From Deltaproteobacteria bacterium (GTDB taxonomy: Bacteria; JAGRBM01; JAHCIT01), in the NCBI GenBank assembly GCA_026129095.1, contig JAHCIT010000007.1:124001-188000 (forward strand): a stretch of DNA of 64,000 bases. Reading direction: 5' to 3'. Shown piece by piece: positions 59,184 through 64,000 of this stretch. The stretch's first letter is position 1. Each line of letters starts with the position of its first letter. The translations under genes were made by a program, and so were the position numbers. The notes below the pieces were generated by a model. It ran no database searches. It had not been told where the DNA came from and saw only the letters and a program-made list of their open reading frames with translations.

Positions 59184-60425
59184 ATGACTACCGCCACCAC
59201 CGAAATCATCGAAACTCCTGCTACCCACCCGCCGGTGCCCATTCCCCGCTCGGCCAAACGAAATGCCGCCACGCAGGCTGCCAAGCCTCCAGTCCGTTCG
59301 GAAGAACCGGCCGCCCGGCTCACGGACGAGGAACGGTTTCGCCGGTTCGGCGAGGCGGTGGACAAAATCCGGCGCCGCGTCGAGGAACAGATCGGCAAGG
59401 ATGACGTCGACTATATCACCAAGGTGGACAACTTCTCCCGTGCCATGACAATCACCGGACGCGCCCTGCTCCACTTCAGCGTTGGGCCCGTTTCATGGAC
59501 GGCGGGAGTCATTGCACTGTGGATCGGTCGACAGCTTCAGGCGACCGAAATCGGCCACACCGCCTTGCACGGAGCATTCGACGGCCTGCCCGGCGCAGAC
59601 AAGTTCCAGTCGGAAACCTTCGACTGGGACGTTCCGATCGACGAAGAGTCCTGGCGCTATGGGCACAACATCCGACACCACCAGTTCACCAATATCGCTG
59701 GCAAGGATCCGGACATCCATTTCGGACCGGTTCGTCTCAATGCCCAGACGCCTCACCGCACGGTGAATTACTTTCAGGTGCCGATCGCGCTGGCCGTGGC
59801 GAGCAACTTCGGTTTTGCCATGAACCCGCATTTCACCGGACTGCTGGATGTATACAGCAGCAACGGGCGGGGTGGCATGGACACGCTGAAGGACAGGTCA
59901 TGGAAGACCATCGCGCTCGCCCACTGGAAGACTTTCCGCAAGTGGGGCCCCTACTACTTCAGAAACTATGTGTTTTTCCCGGCACTGGCTGGCCCAGGAT
60001 TCCTGAAAGTGCTCGCCGGCAACGTGGCTGCTGAAATCCTCCGCGATCTCTACACGGCGGCGACCATCTGGTGCGGACATGTGGGCGAGGACGTCAAGGA
60101 CTACCCAGAAGGTACCAAGGCGCGAAACCGCGGCGAGTGGTATGCCATGCAGGTGGAAGGTGCCAACAATTTTGAGGTTCCGCTTCCCCTCTCCATGCTG
60201 TGCGGCGCCCTGGACCGGCAGATCGAACACCATCTGTTCCCGAAATTCCCCACGAACCGGCTTCGGGAAGTCGCCCCGGAAATCCGCCAGATCTGCGAAG
60301 AATACGGCATCAGCTACAGGACCGGCACATGGCCAAACACGCTTGGCAAGGTCTTCCAGCGCGTCTGGCAGCTCAGCTTCCCTGACAAGCCGGAAACGGT
60401 AGAAGCCGAAGCGGTGCGGGTCTGA
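59184..60425 (+). CDS. Membrane fatty-acid desaturase
   Basis: The 413-residue protein is an integral-membrane di-iron desaturase with the three histidine boxes HTALHG, HNIRHHQFTN and QIEHHLFPK (the last of the QxxHH type found in front-end and acyl-lipid desaturases). It has two or more membrane spans (SWTAGVIALWIGRQL and others) and an Ala/Pro/Glu-rich N-terminal tail. It inserts a double bond into a membrane lipid acyl chain, raising fluidity. The ATG at 59184 is supported by AGAAGGAAAAC; a longer in-frame reading lacks support. The AT-rich leader and the oppositely oriented RHH-zinc gene beyond it may be relevant to regulation. Confidence 0.92.
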   Translation: MTTATTEIIETPATHPPVPIPRSAKRNAATQAAKPPVRSEEPAARLTDEERFRRFGEAVDKIRRRVEEQIGKDDVDYITKVDNFSRAMTITGRALLHFSVGPVSWTAGVIALWIGRQLQATEIGHTALHGAFDGLPGADKFQSETFDWDVPIDEESWRYGHNIRHHQFTNIAGKDPDIHFGPVRLNAQTPHRTVNYFQVPIALAVASNFGFAMNPHFTGLLDVYSSNGRGGMDTLKDRSWKTIALAHWKTFRKWGPYYFRNYVFFPALAGPGFLKVLAGNVAAEILRDLYTAATIWCGHVGEDVKDYPEGTKARNRGEWYAMQVEGANNFEVPLPLSMLCGALDRQIEHHLFPKFPTNRLREVAPEIRQICEEYGISYRTGTWPNTLGKVFQRVWQLSFPDKPETVEAEAVRV

Positions 60426-60438
60426 GGAAAATCTTGCC

Positions 60439-60954
60439 CTATTCCGGAACCTTTTTCAGGCAATCCGGATGAATCCAGACTGCCAGGGCTGAAGCGTTGT
60501 CGCTTTGGCCCCGGAGTCCTTCGGTCCCGCGCTCCATCTCCCCCCCGCAGACAGCACAAGTTTCGGTGCGATTCATGATCAGCTTCTGCCAGCCATAAAC
60601 GCCGGCAAGCAGCGAAGCTGCTGCCGGAGCAGGCGCCGGAGGCGGCCGGAGGACATCCTGGCCGGAGGCGCTGGCGGCCACCCGCTGGGCGTCCCGGGCC
60701 ACATTCCGCGCAAGCAACTGCGACTGGTTGACGATATGATCGACATTCGCCACGACGTTATCGACCAGCTCAAAACTGTCATGCAGGACATTCCGGATGA
60801 GCTGCGAGACCGTCACCCGGCGGCGACGGGCCTCTTCCTTGAGCACGTTGTCGAGCCCTTCGGGCACACGGGTCTGGATTAGGAAATCCTTGCGCTCGTC
60901 CACAGGTTTCCGCCCGCGTTTTCGTGAGGCTGTTCTGGGCCGTCTCGGTGTCAC
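60439..60954 (-). CDS. Ribbon-helix-helix protein with C-terminal zinc-binding motif
   Basis: The 171-residue protein starts at GTG. Residues 1-23 are basic (MTPRRPRTASRKRGRKPVDE). Residues 24-62 look like a ribbon-helix-helix DNA-binding domain (LIQTRVPEGLDNVLKEEARR, then RVTVSQLIRNVLHDSFELV). Residues 62-95 form a helix (DHIVNQSQLLARNVARDAQR). A Pro/Ala linker follows, then CAVCGG...HPDC, a four-ligand zinc site of the treble-clef type. This pairing of RHH with a zinc module is unusual. It is convergent with the desaturase gene (14 bases apart). It is likely a transcriptional regulator, but no target is shown. Confidence 0.75.
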   Translation of the reverse strand: MTPRRPRTASRKRGRKPVDERKDFLIQTRVPEGLDNVLKEEARRRRVTVSQLIRNVLHDSFELVDNVVANVDHIVNQSQLLARNVARDAQRVAASASGQDVLRPPPAPAPAAASLLAGVYGWQKLIMNRTETCAVCGGEMERGTEGLRGQSDNASALAVWIHPDCLKKVPE

Positions 60955-61054
60955 GTAAATACCCGCCTTTTCGAGGACGGACTTAACCCGTCATACATAT
61001 GATGACAATCAAAATGGCGTTTGAAAAGCACCTCGTGCTATTCCCTGCTGCAGG

Positions 61055-62920
61055 ATGCGGAAGCGGGCACTGACATTCGTACTGGCCGCCATCACCCTCG
61101 CTGGCTGCGGGGAGTGGTTTGATACTTGGATAATGGGACGGCCTGCTCCCCTTACCGGTGTATGGACCGGTTTTGTGCAGGTAAGCGGCGATACCGGCGA
61201 TGCCATTGCCGACCTGGTGATGTCACCGGACGGTGAACTGAGCGGTACACTCGAAACCGTACCCACCGATGGTTACCGGCACCGGATTACAGGCAAGGTG
61301 AGCCGCCACAGCATCGGGGCGGAAATCCACGTCCGCAACGACCTTTGTGAGGGAGTGTTCCGTGTTAATGGCGGCATCCGTGACGGCGTGATGGAACTTT
61401 CCGGTGATGGTGCTCCCTGCTGGCCGGAAGAAGGCGTTTCGTTCCGGGCGAAATTCGGGAGAATGACGGCAAACGCTGCCACGGGGAGCGGCCCCACTCG
61501 CCTGCACCGGTGGTCCGGCCCGCTCATCGAGCACCCCCGGCTGGAGCAACCAGTCGAACAGTTCCCAAACAGATGGGACGGGAGCCCTATCGTCGAAGCG
61601 CAGATAGATAATGCTACCGGGAATCCCGCCAGTTTCAGTTTCCGTATTCCGCCCATAAATACAGCAGCAGATACAAACGATAGTTCCCGCTGGCCAACCG
61701 GCACCCCCGCCTACTTAGACTGGATCGTGCTCGACCTGGATCACCTGGCTGCTACCGGACCGTACGGCGAGCGTCTTTTTACCCGTCGGGACGGCTGGCT
61801 GTTCCGGGGCGACGGCCACTGGAGCCTGCATCGCCTGATCAGCCATCCGAACGAACCCATCATGGAACTGGATGCGGAGGTATTCGATCCCGGTGAGAAC
61901 GAACTGCTAGCCGGGCTCACCCTCTCGGGCCGGTGGTATCCCGGCCATGTGCAGGCCGACTTCAGGCCCCGCCCCTTCAGCTACCGGATTCATCTTTCCA
62001 GGACACCGGTGGCGGCCAGCGGCAGCGTGGAGCTCAAGGGTTTTGATCCAGGCAAGAGACAGTCCGGCTCGGTGGACCTGAAAGCCCACAGTCGCGCACT
62101 CGACACCAGCATCCGTCCGCACCAGCTTCTCGCCCTCCGGCTCCGGACGGATGGGGCATTTTCATCGGTGGGACTTCTTCCACTGACGCGTGGCGATCTC
62201 CGGGTGGACTATCCCCGGGTCACGGTCCGCGAACTGGCTGATGGTACCGGCCTCAAGATGACCGTACGGACCGACCTCGCCCTGATCGTCAACGAGCGGC
62301 AGATCATCGCCCCGCTCTTCCCGGCCGAAGGCATCGGCACCGTCCAGATCATTGGTGGAACGTGCGCTGGGGCCGACCCTGAAGCTCCCGATACAGTCCG
62401 GAATCAGTGTCCTGGTACTCTTATCCATCTGCTCCCGTTCACGCTAACGGTTCCTCCGCCGGTCATTGCTGCCCAGTTTCCACACCCTCCCCGCGAGGGG
62501 TCCGTCATACTGCCGCCGCCGGACGGGAGGTATAGTGATGAAGACTGGCTGAGTATTCACCTTTCATTCGAGGGCCTTACCGATGAACGGGCAGAGCAGT
62601 GGCTTCTGCTCCCGCTGAAAGATACCAGACCCGGTCCGCTGAATATGGAACGGTTTGTGGTCACACCTACGCAAATGAACCTGAAGGCCGGTGAACTGGC
62701 CAGTTTCACCTTCGACGGCATTCTCAACACCGGCGACCGGATGCCGCTACTTCACGATCCCGACACCCGGATCAGCGTATCAGAAATCTCGCATCCAATG
62801 CCGGGCATCAGTGTCTCGCCCGGTACGGTCCGGGCTGCCCGGCCCGGAGAAGGGTCTGTACATATCCGGAACCGCAAATTTCCCCTGTGGCCGGTGAGCA
62901 TTACGATTCTCGTTGAGTGA
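61055..62920 (+). CDS. Large lipoprotein of unknown function, 621 aa
   Basis: The protein begins MRKRALTFVLAAITLAGC, a clear lipobox (LAGC), so it is an exported lipoprotein. The mature part is almost all beta-type sequence in blocks such as PLTGVWTGFVQVSGDTGDA, EIHVRNDLCEGVFRVNGGIR and LTLSGRWYPGHVQADFRPRP. A Pro-rich and hydrophobic region (LIHLLPFTLTVPPPVIAAQF) comes later. I recognise no domain. The start is the ATG at 61055, with a weak GGA upstream. It lies between the RHH-zinc gene and the homogentisate dioxygenase, without clear operon structure. Confidence 0.8.
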   Translation: MRKRALTFVLAAITLAGCGEWFDTWIMGRPAPLTGVWTGFVQVSGDTGDAIADLVMSPDGELSGTLETVPTDGYRHRITGKVSRHSIGAEIHVRNDLCEGVFRVNGGIRDGVMELSGDGAPCWPEEGVSFRAKFGRMTANAATGSGPTRLHRWSGPLIEHPRLEQPVEQFPNRWDGSPIVEAQIDNATGNPASFSFRIPPINTAADTNDSSRWPTGTPAYLDWIVLDLDHLAATGPYGERLFTRRDGWLFRGDGHWSLHRLISHPNEPIMELDAEVFDPGENELLAGLTLSGRWYPGHVQADFRPRPFSYRIHLSRTPVAASGSVELKGFDPGKRQSGSVDLKAHSRALDTSIRPHQLLALRLRTDGAFSSVGLLPLTRGDLRVDYPRVTVRELADGTGLKMTVRTDLALIVNERQIIAPLFPAEGIGTVQIIGGTCAGADPEAPDTVRNQCPGTLIHLLPFTLTVPPPVIAAQFPHPPREGSVILPPPDGRYSDEDWLSIHLSFEGLTDERAEQWLLLPLKDTRPGPLNMERFVVTPTQMNLKAGELASFTFDGILNTGDRMPLLHDPDTRISVSEISHPMPGISVSPGTVRAARPGEGSVHIRNRKFPLWPVSITILVE

Positions 62921-63016
62921 AGGCTTGCCGAAAGAAACTATTTAGTCTCTTAAAAATTGGCGCTATACAGGAAAGTCGCCGCTCCGAATGTGGAGAGCGA
63001 TGGAGGACACCCAATC

Positions 63017-64000
63017 ATGCGTTCCTGGCTGCAACTTCAGAAGGGACAGACGCCCCGGCAGGCCCATGTGGGCCTGGATGGTCTTAAGGATGACGAACTC
63101 GGCCGCCAGGGGTTTTCCGGGAAGGTGGCAGAACTCTACCGCCGTAACGATCCGACAGCCTGGAGCCGGATAGAGGGTCCGCATCGTCCCCGCGATTTCA
63201 GCCTGAACCGGCTGGTTCCACCTGACCAGAATGACCCGAACGGCCGTCCGCTCAAGCTGATGTTCAATGCCGACCTGTCAATACATCTGAGCCGCCGGGC
63301 AGCACCGATGCCCTATTTTTTCCGGAATGCCGATGGCGATGAGCTTCATTTCGTCCACCGCGGCGAAGGAACAGTTGAAACCGAATTCGGCCCCCTCACC
63401 TACGGACCGGGGGACTATGTGCTGATTCCAAAAGGCGTCACCTACCGGGTAGTTCCGGCAAATGCGGACAACTACTTCGTCATTCTGGAAACCGTGGGCG
63501 AGATCGACTTCCCCGACTTTGGGGCCCTTGGCCGCCACGCTCCGTTCGATCCCACAGTAATCCGCATTCCGGAACCACAGGCATTCGACCAGCCGGGCGA
63601 GCACGAGGTACGCATCAAGCTTGATGGCCGGTATACATCTTGCACCTACCCGTTCCATCCGTTCGACGTCGTGGGATGGAAGGGCGATCTTTTCCCTTTC
63701 GCCATGAACATCCGTGACTTCTGCCCGATCCTGAGCGACCGGGTGCATCTGCCGCCATCGGTCCACTGCAATTTCCAGGCGGCAGGTGTCTACGTCATCA
63801 ACTTCCTGCCCCGGCCTGCCGAAGGCATTCGTGACGCCGAGAGGGTTCCCTGGTATCACCGGAACGTCGACTTCGACGAGGTGATTTTCAACCACGGCGG
63901 AGAATTCATGGGAGTTCCGATTCCCAAGGGACGCATGTCCCTCTCGCCCCAGGGAGTCCACCACGGCATTCCCGAAATGGTACGGGAGTTCACCCGCAAG
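63017..64000 (+). CDS. hmgA: Homogentisate 1,2-dioxygenase, N-terminal part
   Basis: The gene runs off the right edge after 328 codons. It starts at the ATG 63017 after GGAGG at 63002-63006. The translation has RAAPMPYFFRNADGDELHFV, YGPGDYVLIPKGVTYRV, HCNFQAAGVYVINFLPRPAE, the iron-site region VPWYHRNVDFDEVIFNHGGE and the beginning of the C-terminal iron-ligand segment SLSPQGVHHGIPE. These are the cupin blocks of homogentisate dioxygenase, which opens the aromatic ring in tyrosine and phenylalanine breakdown. No other gene of the pathway is seen in the window. The gene is preceded by a 96-base gap after the lipoprotein stop, holding nothing clear. Confidence 0.92.
   Translation, partial: MRSWLQLQKGQTPRQAHVGLDGLKDDELGRQGFSGKVAELYRRNDPTAWSRIEGPHRPRDFSLNRLVPPDQNDPNGRPLKLMFNADLSIHLSRRAAPMPYFFRNADGDELHFVHRGEGTVETEFGPLTYGPGDYVLIPKGVTYRVVPANADNYFVILETVGEIDFPDFGALGRHAPFDPTVIRIPEPQAFDQPGEHEVRIKLDGRYTSCTYPFHPFDVVGWKGDLFPFAMNIRDFCPILSDRVHLPPSVHCNFQAAGVYVINFLPRPAEGIRDAERVPWYHRNVDFDEVIFNHGGEFMGVPIPKGRMSLSPQGVHHGIPEMVREFTRK

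Noticed and set aside
1-64000. tRNA, rRNA, CRISPR arrays, insertion sequences and integrase genes
   Set aside because: I looked for the characteristic motifs and repeated units and found none; a covariance-model search would be needed to rule out an unusual tRNA.

Overview
This is a gene-dense chromosomal segment, by eye about 60% G+C, from a Gram-negative, aerobic, probably deltaproteobacterial (Myxococcota-like) organism. The reasons are an aa3-type cytochrome oxidase, lipoproteins and outer-membrane-type proteins, a PEGA-domain Ser/Thr kinase, several MGAT-like acyltransferases with an NHSG.LP.D motif, and paralogous extended SDRs. Taxonomy is inference only. I see no rRNA, tRNA, CRISPR array, insertion sequence or prophage. 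I list 57 genes, with a truncated gene at each edge.

Left third (1-20 kb). A truncated DUF2961/GH172 gene, an ASCH-winged-helix protein and an orphan gene run leftward. Rightward follow an epoxide-hydrolase-like enzyme, a GMC oxidoreductase, hemB and a small serine hydrolase. mnmE lies opposite a YhaM-like 3'-5' exonuclease and a PEGA kinase. Next come an SDR / acyltransferase / SDR cluster running into ispE, then an FAD oxidoreductase, an ECF41-type sigma factor, a dienelactone hydrolase, a universal stress protein and an M14 peptidase.

Middle (20-43 kb). A leftward block holds an orphan 627-residue protein with a degenerate nuclease-like C-terminus, a HAD phosphatase, hslO, moaA and a class A penicillin-binding protein. 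It is followed by a CAAX-type protease, a UbiB-family kinase, coxB-coxA (type A2 oxidase) and chrA, then a di-haem peroxidase, a coiled-coil phasin-like protein with an acyltransferase, a response regulator, an acidic lipoprotein, rsmI, a site-2 protease, trpS (with a probable 4Fe-4S site) and a UDP-sugar dehydrogenase.

Right third (43-64 kb). A leftward run holds a cyclophilin, a FecR-domain protein, a TPR/outer-membrane protein, sfsA, queG, a ferredoxin, prfB (with the canonical programmed +1 frameshift), an SDR, an exported orphan, an alpha/beta hydrolase and a TIGR01777 epimerase. Rightward are a CBS protein, an SDR and dxs, preceded by an AT-rich region with DnaA-box-like nonamers, several inverted repeats and an attenuator-like pair of hairpins. 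The end holds a glutamine amidotransferase, a fatty-acid desaturase with an AT-rich leader, a ribbon-helix-helix/zinc protein, a large lipoprotein and the start of a homogentisate dioxygenase.

Functional themes are isoprenoid supply (dxs, ispE), lipid handling (acyltransferases, SDRs, GMC oxidase, desaturase, phasin-like protein), aerobic respiration with haem synthesis, and translation/tRNA modification (mnmE, queG, rsmI, trpS, prfB). I found no complete unknown defence or mobile system. The most interesting unexplained items are the dxs upstream region, the 627-residue protein, the FecR/TPR-barrel pair and two SDR paralogues that have lost the catalytic YxxxK.
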